13,449 nucleotides of DNA from Pavlovales sp. CCMP2436. Lineage: Eukaryota > Haptophyta > Pavlovophyceae > Pavlovales. The notes beneath the pieces were generated by a model that saw nothing but the letters and a program-made list of their open reading frames with translations, was not told the DNA's origin and searched no databases. The position numbers and the translations under genes were made by a program. The stretch spans positions 389,650-403,098 of the forward strand of contig MU631352.1 of the NCBI GenBank assembly GCA_026770615.1. The letters are read 5' to 3'. Shown piece after piece: positions 1 to 6,322 of the stretch; within the stretch, counting starts at the first letter, position 1; each line of letters opens with the position of its first letter.

Positions 1-400
1 GGGGCAATGAGTTATTATAACGGCGGGCAGGCAATGAGTCGCGCAGCCACTTGTAGAAGGTACGCGCACCCGTGATTAGGTGGCCGGGCCTATGCACGTA
101 CAGTGATAATTAAAAGGGCAGGCAGGCAGGGCTGGCAACGAGTATATTTAATATTGTGTAATTATGCGGAGGGACATATTTAATATTGAGCAGAGCTAGA
201 CCGCTTTAGACGCAAGGCAACACAATACAAAGACGCGATTTTGTTTTAATCGCCTTTTGGCCAACTAAATGTAACACAATTCAATACAATATAATATGAT
301 ATGATATAATAAAATATCATAAAGATTAACAAAACCAGTATCCCGGGCCCGTACGCCTTGGGGCTGCAAGTCGGGAGACGCCAAAAGAACTATTCTAAAC
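1..400. other. AT-rich non-coding stretch
   Basis: No supportable gene. The stretch contains short direct duplications (GGCAATGAGT at 3-12 and 32-41; TATTTAATATTG at about 145 and 178) and an A/T-rich run of ATATGATATAAT-like words around 275-330. On the minus strand this would lie just downstream of the duplicated exon-like segments that start at 410. No promoter or terminator can be called. Confidence 0.5.
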
Positions 401-455
401 AAAAAGTACCTGCGTGCTCAGCTCTCCCATCCGCCTCTTGCCCCCCCCCCAATAC

Positions 456-545
456 CTGCGTGCTCAGCTCCCCCATCTGCCTTTTCGCCAACTCGTGAAC
501 CTCACGCATACGCAGCGAGAAACAGTCCATAAATTGAAAATTCAG
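456..545 (-). CDS. Third partial exon copy
   Basis: On the minus strand this encodes MDCFSLRMREVHELAKRQ and then MGELSTQ, nearly identical to the second half of the 618-764 segment, ending at CAG/GTATTGGG. The upstream 30 nt differ from the other copies. A further short copy of the last 25 or so bases (donor edge at 410) follows a C/G homopolymer at 441-450. As an uninterrupted frame it spans 390-587 from an ATG at 587. It is probably a duplicate and not a free-standing gene. Confidence 0.3.
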
Positions 546-567
546 GACATCCCGATGCAGGCGCGCT

Positions 568-617
568 CCGAATAATAATAACAACAATTTTATTATTTAT
601 TATTGTTATAATAATAC
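568..617. repeat. (TAA)n/(TTA)n microsatellite
   Basis: Imperfect TAA/TTA repeats. Similar tracts lie at 778-812, 897-921 and 1254-1323, always at the edges of duplicated GC-rich segments. Confidence 0.8.
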
Positions 618-764
618 CTGCGTGCTCAGCTCTCCCATCCGCCTTTTAGCTAGCTCGTGAAACTCACGCATACGCAGCGAGAAGCAATCCTGCCCGCCAA
701 ACGGCTTGCGGTGGCGCGGGTGCTCATCCCCTATCGCGTCTAGTGAGCGGCGAAGACTCTCAAC
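618..764 (-). CDS. Possible internal exon, unknown protein
   Basis: This 147-nt segment (49 codons, divisible by three) is open on the minus strand and bounded by an acceptor-like TTGCTATAG and a donor-like CAG/GTATTATT. It encodes a hydrophilic, probably helical peptide starting VESLRRSLDAIGDEHP, through PFGGQDCFSLRMREFHEL, to MGELSTQ. I do not recognise a family. There is no ATG at the start, which fits an internal exon. The same peptide is partly encoded again at 819-889 and 456-530. No polypyrimidine tract is obvious, the introns being (TTA)n-rich, so the splicing is inferred only from conserved edges. Confidence 0.38.
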
Positions 765-818
765 CTATAGCAAGCAATATTAATAAAATATTAATAAATA
801 ATAAATAATAAATCCTAC

Positions 819-889
819 CCGCCAAACGGCTTGCGGTGGCGCGGGTGCTCATCGCCGATCGCGTCTAGTGAGCGCCGTAGACTCTCGAC
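819..889 (-). CDS. Second copy of the exon start, ending at a GT donor-like site
   Basis: This 71-nt segment matches the first half of the 618-764 segment, with the same acceptor-like TATAG and the same VESLRRSLDAIGDEHP start. Where the longer copy reads GGCGGGCAGGATTGC, this one reads GGCGGGTAGGATTTATT, which creates a GT at the place where similarity stops and (TTA)n begins. It could be a shortened duplicate exon or a broken copy. Lengths are 23 codons plus 2 nt. Confidence 0.35.
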
Positions 890-1077
890 CTATAGCAAGT
901 AATAGCAATAAATAATAAATACCACTAAAGAATTCATGTGATGATATATGCAAACCCCATTTTTTAGGGTGTGGTGGGTTGCCCCTACGCCCCCGACAGT
1001 GGGCTGCTAGTGGGGGGGCGTTAAAAGAACTATTACTAAAAAAGGTGGGTAGTGGGCACGATGACCCTCTCCTGGCT

Positions 1078-1364
1078 CATCGAGTCTGTTTACCGCCTGT
1101 TGTTTCTTCGCGCCTGAGCCAGTCTGCCAGCTGCTGCCCCCCGCCCGCTAAGCACATCGAGTCTGTTGACCGCCTGTTGTTTCTTCGCGCCTGAGCCAGC
1201 CTGCCAGCTGCTGTCCCTACCTCTCCCTCGCCCTCTACCTCGACCACATCTTGTAATAATAATACAAATAATAGTAAATAATAATAATAATAATAATAAC
1301 AATAATAATAAATAATATAATAGGGAGCCAGCCTGCCAGCTGCTGTCCCCCGCCCGCTAAGCAC
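1078..1364 (-). repeat. Three copies of a 77-bp GC-rich unit around (TAA)n
   Basis: Copy 1 (1078-1154) and copy 2 (1155-1217) are in tandem with period 77. Copy 3 (1325-1364) covers only the CCTGCCAGCTGCTGTCCCC part and follows a (TAA)n tract at 1254-1323. On the minus strand the unit reads QQLADWLRREETTGG in one frame and ARRNNRR in another, with a CAG before the QQL codons and GGCG/GTAAAC after. It resembles a duplicated exon with flanking intron DNA, like 410-889, but the coding claim is weak. Confidence 0.6.
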
Positions 1365-1380
1365 TAAATATTCAAGGCAA

Positions 1381-1456
1381 TAATATTTATATATATATAT
1401 CTATATGTACATATAGATAGATAGATATAGATAGATATTTATTTATTTATTTATTT
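1381..1456. repeat. Compound microsatellite (TA)n-(GATA)n-(TTTA)n
   Basis: TATATATATATAT is followed by GATAGATAGATAGATA-type units and then TTTATTTATTTATTTATTTTT. It sits immediately downstream, in the minus-strand sense, of the 1472 stop codon. Confidence 0.9.
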
Positions 1457-1471
1457 TTGAAGTAGGTATAG

Positions 1472-3105
1472 TTAGCTAGTTATTAGGAACGAGCAGCTCA
1501 CCAGTATCACCTGCTCCCTGGCGTGGGCGTGAGTCGCATCGGCGATGCGCGTCAAAATCGGGCCGGACAGGTGGAATAGAAAGATGGCGAGCAGCAGCTC
1601 TCCGCCAACGAGGGAGTCCGCGCAGACGCCAGGTAGCACAGCGGCAGCGCCCTGGAGTGCAGCTGCAGCGATCTCGGCCGCCGGCGCGTGGCCGATGCGC
1701 AGCCCACGCTTCCAGAAGAAAGCCAGCAGCGACTGGGATGCACCGGCAGGGCCTGGAGGTTTAAACGCGGGCGCATTTTCTTTGATCGCGTGCTGGTGCT
1801 GCGCGCGAGTCGTGGTGCGAGCAGCGTACGGCGGCGCCTGCGAGGATGCGGTGCCTCCGGCAGCTATGGGCGGCGGGTGGTTCAAAAACTTGACGTCGGC
1901 CCACGGAGGGTGCAGCTGGTGCCCAGTCCCGTCCACGCACCCGCCGACGACACGCTCACGGGCCGCACTTCCGGGAAGTGCGGCAGAGTCGAGCTCGTCG
2001 ACCATGCAATTCTGCCGCCGGGAGCACCTCGAACCCCAAAAGTCAGAGTCGAGCACGATCGCGTTCGCAGCGCGCGCCACGCCGAGCGGGTCGGACACAG
2101 GCACGCCAATGAGCTCGACAAAGGACGGGTTCGGGCCGGCGGCAGAGCGGGTCTCCTCGAAGCAGTCGCGAGTCGCACCGAGCCGCTGAACGACGTGCGT
2201 GAGCAACGCCATCACCGGCTTCCCGCCCTTGCGCGACCACTCGCCCTCGGCGCACTGTGTCGCGTAAATTTTGAGGTTGGAGACAAGCGCGACGAGCTTC
2301 TTGCCGATTAGGATCTGGTGCGTGATCATCTTCGGCCAGTCGGCATCTGCCCGCTCGGCCGCCGCGTAGAGGAATTTTGCCGCCGATGGATTCCATGCCT
2401 CGATGGCAGCATTCTCGCACTCGTCATCGAAGGAACTCCTCGTTTATGTCCAAGAAATATCCAACACGCTCGTCGAAATCTGGCAGACCGACCAGGTCGC
2501 TCGCAGCGATGCCGAACGGCGCGCAGAGCCCCGAGGAGCGGATCGCGATGTTTCCGTTGCTGAAGTTCTCAGCGCCCTCGTACACCGTCTCGCCGTTCTC
2601 GTCGCGCACGTTCACAGCGAGCCGGATGACCTTGTCGTCGGCGATGTTATTGCCAGTCGTCGCCACGTCGACCGACACGAAGTGCGTAGACAGCCCCTCG
2701 GCAGCGATCGGAACGGGCGAGCCCATCACCTCATCGTCGGTGTCGGCGTCGCCCTCCTGTAGGTACATTGGCCCGACCCTTGCGCCATCACCATCGAACA
2801 AGAAGACGCGCGTCGACGCCGCCATCTGATCGTGGAACGGGCGGCGCCGCAGCGGCGCATCGCCGTTGCCCGGGGTGTGCACGCGCACGTGGAGCTCGGA
2901 GGTTCGGCTCGAGGCATCACTGTTGCCTGGGGTGTGCACGCGCATGTGGAGCTCGGAGGTGTGATCGCCTTCAGACTCATCCTCCTCCGGGTCCTCGAGA
3001 TCGTTGCTGAGCGCATCGAGCTTCTCCTCGTTGTCTTCTGACGAGCCACCGTCGCTCGAGCCGTCGTCGTCGCCCACGACGTTGACCGGGTCATCGCCCT
3101 CAGCC
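1472..3105 (-). pseudogene. Broken DnaQ/DEDDh exonuclease-like gene
   Basis: Two minus-strand frames join head to tail. The first is open from an AG/GCTGAG acceptor-like edge at 3105 to a TGA at 2424; the second is open from before 2424 to a TAA at 1472. One base is too many at the junction. Part one starts with an acidic linker (GDDDGSSDGG, EDPEEDESEG) and contains a 19-residue tandem duplication. It then reads FVSVDVATTGNNIADDKVI and, further on, APFGIAASDLVGLPDFDERV. These resemble the first motif (DxETTG) and the GI-xxxDL-xxxPxFDE region of DEDDh 3'-5' exonucleases, but the second catalytic acid is Ala (D-V-A). Part two continues DECENAAIEAWNPSAAKFL and holds QSLLAFFW at 1712-1735, which fits the PCNA-binding PIP-box pattern. 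I see no clear second or third exonuclease motif. No ATG starts part one, so an upstream exon is likely if it was a gene. Confidence 0.5.
2866..2960 (-). repeat. 57-bp in-frame tandem duplication
   Basis: The blocks at 2866-2903 and 2923-2960 are nearly identical with period 57, encoding TSELHMRVHTPGN and TSELHVRVHTPGN in the acidic N-terminal part of the exonuclease-like gene. The duplication keeps the frame. Confidence 0.85.
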
Positions 3106-3306
3106 TACGGCGAAGGTCCGAGATCTACAGCGCAAATCGGCGCGCGCGCCTGCTTGGACGCGACCGGTGCCTTCTCCACCACAGGCGTCTCGGTCGTGCG
3201 GAAGCGCGCCGGTAAGCTAAGCGGCGATCCCTAAGCGACGATCCCGAGTGAGCATCGGCGCCATCCCCGAAGGCGCGAACAGCGCGAACAGCGCCTTTGG
3301 CACGCG
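3106..3306. other. Spacer between divergent remnants
   Basis: GC-rich spacer between the minus-strand exonuclease-like gene and the plus-strand zinc-finger gene. It has short duplications (TAAGCGGCGATCCC / TAAGCGACGATCCC at about 3217 and 3232; GCGAACA twice near 3276). A divergent promoter could lie here, but no motif shows it. Confidence 0.3.
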
Positions 3307-4230
3307 ATGTTTATTTCTAAAAGTTCTGCCGGGCAAGAGGTAACGCCATGGCCGACCGCGCCCCCCACCCAGGCGCCCGCCTCGACTCTCGTGTACGCCC
3401 CGAAGACGCGTTTGCCTGCAGCTCATGCCCCGGGGGCGCGTTTGCCTGCAGCTCACACGTGCGAGTGCGGTAAGCACTTCAAGAAGCCCTTCAACTTGGG
3501 GAGGCACAAAAGCGTGTGCAGAACGGGGCAGACGAAGCAACGCGCACAGACGCGGGAGCAGAACGCTGCCCGGGCCAAGAGAGTCCGCGACGCAAGAGCG
3601 ACCAACAGAGCATCTCCACCTTTCGTCAACTTGCATGGTGGTGCAGTATGGGGCATCTCTTTGACGAGTCCACTGCTGGAGAAGGCGTGTGCCTTGATGC
3701 TCCTGTCGAACCCGCCGTCAGGCTGCTGATTCGCTGTGCGGACGTGGCCGAGGCATCAAGGGTCCTGGCCGCAGACTCTTAGGAGAACCACGCAGCTCTG
3801 TAGCACATCGAGTACCTGCCACGCGGGGCGTGCGTGGCTGTCGCGCAGGTCCGAGCGTGCTCGTCTGTCGCGCAGGGCTTCGCCATCAAGTTTGAGGAGG
3901 TGGTGGTGCTCCGCAGCCCATTGGCATACACGCACGCGCGCAAAAGATGGCTGTGGTCGGTCGCACCGGCTGTCTTGCGCAAGCTCAAGGGGTAGACCAA
4001 ATCAGCGATGTCCGTGTGCAGTAACGCCCAGACGACCGTCGGTGTTGCGCTCCACATTCGTGGGCAAGAATCACACGGTGAGATACAGGCTGTTGGAGAA
4101 TAATAATCTGCTTATTATGTGCTACAGATGCGGCATGTGCGCAGGCGAGCTGCATTTTGAGACGAGCGAGAAGCAGCAGCGGCCGGCCAGCGCGCGCCAG
4201 TCAGAGAGTCGTCGATTGACGTGTGTCTGA
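3307..4230 (+). pseudogene. Zinc-finger protein gene remnant (copy A)
   Basis: The first frame (ATG at 3307, open to 3729) encodes a proline/alanine-rich start and then one zinc finger, C-x-C-x12-H-x3-C, with CGKHF and NLGRH (cysteine codons at 3460, 3466 and 3517, histidine at 3505). This is a C2HC version of the classical finger with only one residue between the first two cysteines. A basic RQTRPRG-like stretch surrounds it. Protein-like sequence then moves to another frame: FRQLAWWCSMGHLFDEST (about 3620), up to VAEASRVLAADS and HIEYLPRGACVAVAQV, with TAG at 3780, 3801 and 3993 as the only interruptions until TAA near 4101. The end may lie in a third frame (CYRCGMCAGELHFETSE, stop at 4228). 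The 3' part has a diverged relative at 11221-11569. Frame changes could be introns or decay; decay seems likelier. Confidence 0.45.
3408..3455 (+). repeat. 30-bp in-frame repeat ahead of the zinc finger
   Basis: GCGTTTGCCTGCAGCTCA occurs at 3408-3425 and 3438-3455, period 30, encoding RLPAAHA and RLPAAHT directly before the finger. Confidence 0.9.
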
Positions 4231-4341
4231 TCAGCCTCAGTAGTGGGGACGGTATCTGTGTGCTCTGCTAAGGTCCCTTGATCCAAGCGTTCTCGCAACG
4301 CTTGGGCCATGTGGAGACCTGTCAGGGGACGGACGTATTTC
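3986..4341 (+). repeat. Diverged direct repeat, copy A
   Basis: The segment aligns in order and orientation with 11221-11569. Shared islands are CAAGGGGT (3986 / 11221), GGGCAAGAATC (4062 / 11283), GATACAGGCT (4082 / 11305), GAGAGTC (4204 / 11425), GTGTGTCTGA (4221 / 11449), a 23-bp block with one mismatch (4243-4265 / 11470-11492) and GGGGACGGACGT (4325 / 11551). It covers the end of the zinc-finger remnant and about 110 bp beyond its stop, so the duplication includes non-coding DNA. Confidence 0.8.
4283..4305 (+). other. Perfect 9-bp hairpin
   Basis: CCAAGCGTT and AACGCTTGG flank a five-base loop. It lies about 50 bp after the copy A stop codon, inside the duplicated 3' segment. In copy B the same place can pair CTGGAT with ATCCAG around a longer loop. 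It may be an mRNA 3'-end structure or chance; there is no U-run after it. Confidence 0.5.
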
Positions 4342-4734
4342 TAGATATGTTCACATTGGCTGGATTTGGCAGCGGTACATGAGTTGAACTTCACTAAACA
4401 ATTCTGTACAAGATAAGATCGGGTTGGCTGAGCTGTAGACGTTAGATGAACCAGTTCTTCAATATACATGTTGCGCCAATGATGTGATATTATTTGATAA
4501 TTCTGAGCAGGCCTTTCCGCTCCGGAGCGAGGTTGTTCTTCCTCCGACCAGAGATACAAACATATATGGCGGTAGAACTATTACTCTGCCCGGGGCCCTC
4601 GACCAGGGTCTCACGACCATTGAACCGCACGTTTGAGCCCGCCGTCGCGAGCAGCTCGCGCGGTGCGAATCAGTGCGCTGCGCGCTCGCTGCGCGCTGAC
4701 CACCTATACGCGCACACGACCAGTGCCGAGCTGG
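4342..4734. other. Stretch with no gene recognised
   Basis: 4342-4500 is of mixed composition and 4500-4734 is GC-rich. Several short frames exist on both strands, none with a recognisable motif. A CAG preceded by TTCTGAG at 4505-4510 resembles a plus-strand acceptor, but nothing downstream supports it. Confidence 0.4.
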
Positions 4735-5072
4735 TCAGCATGCGAGTGCCCCTGCCGCCTCCCGTTCTATCTTGGCTGTGCGCGGCGTGCAGTGCGCCGA
4801 GAGGCCCTCGCCGAGCGAGCACACTTCGCTCGTCCCGCGCGAGGCAGCCGATACGCCGATAGCCGAGCGCGCGAGCTCACGCCGCACGTCGGCTACCCCC
4901 ATCGCCCACCTCAAAACGCCCTTGTCATCGGCCGACGCAGATCTGCGCGCACACACAACACAAGCACACGCGTGAGCTCGTGCCTTCTTGGCACCCGCGC
5001 CGGAGGATATTCAACCGAGGGAGCAGTTTGGTGCAGTAAGCGGGCGAGCTCGCTATAAGGCGCGGGCTTACC
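4735..5072 (-). CDS. Possible 3' end of an intron-containing gene
   Basis: On the minus strand a donor-like GAGACTG/GTAAGC sits at 5072/5071, and an acceptor with a long TG/pyrimidine run, TGTTGTGTGTGCGCGCAG, ends at 4943, giving a 129-nt candidate intron with CTTAC and CTCAC words inside. The upstream exon reads ENGELVVRLQMQSET. Joined to the downstream exon it continues DLRRPMTRAF and stops at about 4911. A second downstream frame (SADDKGVLRWAMGVADVRRE, stop at 4735) looks more protein-like but would meet a UGA at this junction. So either the short end is right, or another junction is used. No family recognised. Confidence 0.3.
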
Positions 5073-5217
5073 AGTCTCGCTCTGCATCTGAAGCCGTACC
5101 ACGAGCTCTCCGTTCTCGCTCGACGCAGTTTGCGGCAGTCTGGCCCGGTGTCGAGTTCTGGTCGCGCTTGGACTGCGGGACGTCGCATTACGTCGCACTC
5201 GGTGCTCATGAAGATGA

Positions 5218-5499
5218 CTCCATGCAAGTCGAGGTCGGCAAACACTTGAGATCGGCAATACAATCGGCAAACACTCGAGATCGAGTGATGAGAGCAGCAG
5301 CAGTAGTGACGACGATGGAAAAAAAACCGGCGGGCCTGACGCGGTGACGGCAACTTTGGCCAGGAATCGGGCACCGTTGGCAACTCAACGATATAATGTT
5401 TCGTCCGTGATGGGCCTTCAGCGCACAGGCGCAGCTGGAGGTACCTGCGGGCACGGTGGATTCACTCGCGAGAGTGACGTCGTTATGAACCGACGATGA
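5218..5499 (+). CDS. Acidic/serine-rich open frame without start
   Basis: The frame is open from after a TGA at 5215 to a TGA at 5497 (93 codons) with no ATG in its first two thirds. It encodes a low-complexity acidic SSDESSSSSDDDGKK stretch followed by TGGPDAVTATLARNRAPL. Such runs are common in eukaryotic nuclear proteins, so this could be an exon, but no splice sites are convincing. It overlaps other frames of equal length on both strands. Low certainty. Confidence 0.2.
   Translation, partial: LHASRGRQTLEIGNTIGKHSRSSDESSSSSDDDGKKTGGPDAVTATLARNRAPLATQRYNVSSVMGLQRTGAAGGTCGHGGFTRESDVVMNRR
5235..5285 (+). repeat. 29-bp tandem duplication
   Basis: TCGGCAAACACTTGAGATCG at 5235 recurs at 5264 with one change. 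Period 29 breaks any single reading frame. Confidence 0.85.
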
Positions 5500-5842
5500 C
5501 GGGTCTCGAGCGGAATAAATTATAAAGTTTACAATAGCTAGCGAACTCAGAAAACGCATGGCACATCAGATTTGCCTGACTGCTGCTGCCTGTCTTCCTG
5601 TTAAGTAAGTCGTAGCCTAATTAAAAGAAAACGCATGGCCATACGCTACGCCAAGTGCGACGCAGCTCAAAAAGGAGCCAACAAAGCAGCGGATGGCAGA
5701 CCTTAAGATGTAATCAATACAGGCCTATTTCGAGCCGCCACCAACAATGCAAGAAACCTCCTCTACCCACGATTCCTGCATTAAGGGGTACACATGTTAA
5801 GACATCCGACAACAAATAAAGTCACAAAAAAACCAAAAGAAG
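5500..5842. other. AT-rich intergenic stretch
   Basis: No gene supported. A GAAAACGCATGGC word occurs at about 5552 and 5627. It leads into the left inverted repeat at 5843. Confidence 0.5.
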
Positions 5843-5909
5843 TTATCAGTTTAGCTATATATATACTGATAGGGATTCAAGCTGGCGTCTGACTGTTCTG
5901 AATGTTGTG
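5843..5909 (+). repeat. Left arm of a 5.9-kb-spaced inverted repeat
   Basis: 5867-5906 is the exact reverse complement of 11723-11762 (40 bp, no mismatch), and two of the next three bases also pair. Outward from the perfect core, the arm is AT-rich and forms its own stem, TATCAGT (5844-5850) with ACTGATA (5865-5871). The right arm has a matching TATCA/TGATA pair at 11758-11791. The arms could be terminal inverted repeats of a DNA transposon or two copies of a small repeat in opposite orientation. No target-site duplication is evident. Confidence 0.75.
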
Positions 5910-5949
5910 CTGGTCTGAGCGCTGCGTCGCCCATTGCCTGCTGCGTGCC

Positions 5950-6213
5950 TTAGTCGGCTGCGCTGGATTGGGCGCCACCGCGCGTGCCGATGGATCTCCG
6001 GTAGTGTGCCCGGGCAAGGGCGTTTAGGGAGATGATCTGCTGGTTGCTGTTTGTCGTGTTCCCAAGCTGGGCAGCGATCGGGGCCAGCGCGCTCAAGCGC
6101 GCGAGCAGCAGCTGCGCATGGCCGCGTGCCGCGATCGTACCGATCGTGTCGATGAGTTGCTTCTTGATGCGCGCGGCCGCCTCCATCGGACTCACGCCCA
6201 TCAGCGCGTACAT
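5950..6213 (-). CDS. Unknown helical protein or fragment
   Basis: The 87-codon minus-strand frame starts MYALMGVSPMEAAARIKKQL and continues through GHAQLLLARLSALAPIAAQL and ALARAHYRRS. It is alanine/leucine-rich, predicted mostly helical, with no transmembrane segment and no motif I recognise. It begins right beside the (TA)11 tract, which stays open in this frame as a YIYI run, so the true start may be further upstream. It lies within the inverted-repeat block and is opposite in direction to the LINE. It could be an isolated exon or the remnant of a gene cut by the LINE insertion. Confidence 0.3.
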   Translation of the reverse strand: MYALMGVSPMEAAARIKKQLIDTIGTIAARGHAQLLLARLSALAPIAAQLGNTTNSNQQIISLNALARAHYRRSIGTRGGAQSSAAD

Positions 6214-6218
6214 CTTGC

Positions 6219-6240
6219 TATATATATATATATATATATA
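6219..6240. repeat. (TA)11 microsatellite at the LINE 5' junction
   Basis: Eleven perfect TA units. The LINE reading frame is open immediately to its right. A shorter (TA)n also occurs inside the LINE coding region at about 7903-7911. Confidence 0.95.
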
Positions 6241-6322
6241 GCGGCTCTACACTCGAACACTACTAGGCAAAACCCCTCCCCTCCCGCCTACGGACAAAGC
6301 ATGGCAAGATCCAAGTGAATAA

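Larger units (their letters stand above)
410..889 (-). repeat. Duplicated exon-like segments separated by (TAA)n
   Basis: Read on the minus strand, two GC-rich modules recur. The first ends GAGCTGAGCACGCAG followed by GTA and occurs with its edge at 410, 456 and 618. The second begins GTYGAGAGTC after TTGCTATAG (starts at 889 and 764) and runs through a shared PRHRKPFGG-coding stretch. The separators are (TAA)n/(TTA)n tracts. Each module edge looks like a splice site (CAG/GTA, TATAG/GT), so the pieces look like duplicated exon ends inside a minus-strand gene. The alternative is duplication of non-coding DNA that happens to be open. Confidence 0.6.

Noticed and set aside
410..889. CRISPR array
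   Set aside because: The repeats are of unequal length, coding-like and separated by microsatellites, not by unique spacers of constant size.
1545..2311. Long plus-strand frames (214 and 207 codons) opposite the exonuclease-like gene
   Set aside because: They are antisense to a frame with recognisable protein features and show only low-complexity Ala/Arg/Ser translation typical of GC-rich shadow frames.
4633..5058. Plus-strand 141-codon frame
   Set aside because: Arg/Ser/Ala-rich translation without motifs and opposite a plausible GT-AG intron; composition alone can give it.
5867..5909. tRNA-derived SINE with a B box (GATTCAAGCTGG on one strand, AGCTTGAATCC on the other)
   Set aside because: At least three mismatches to the B-box consensus, no A box at the proper distance, and no cloverleaf.
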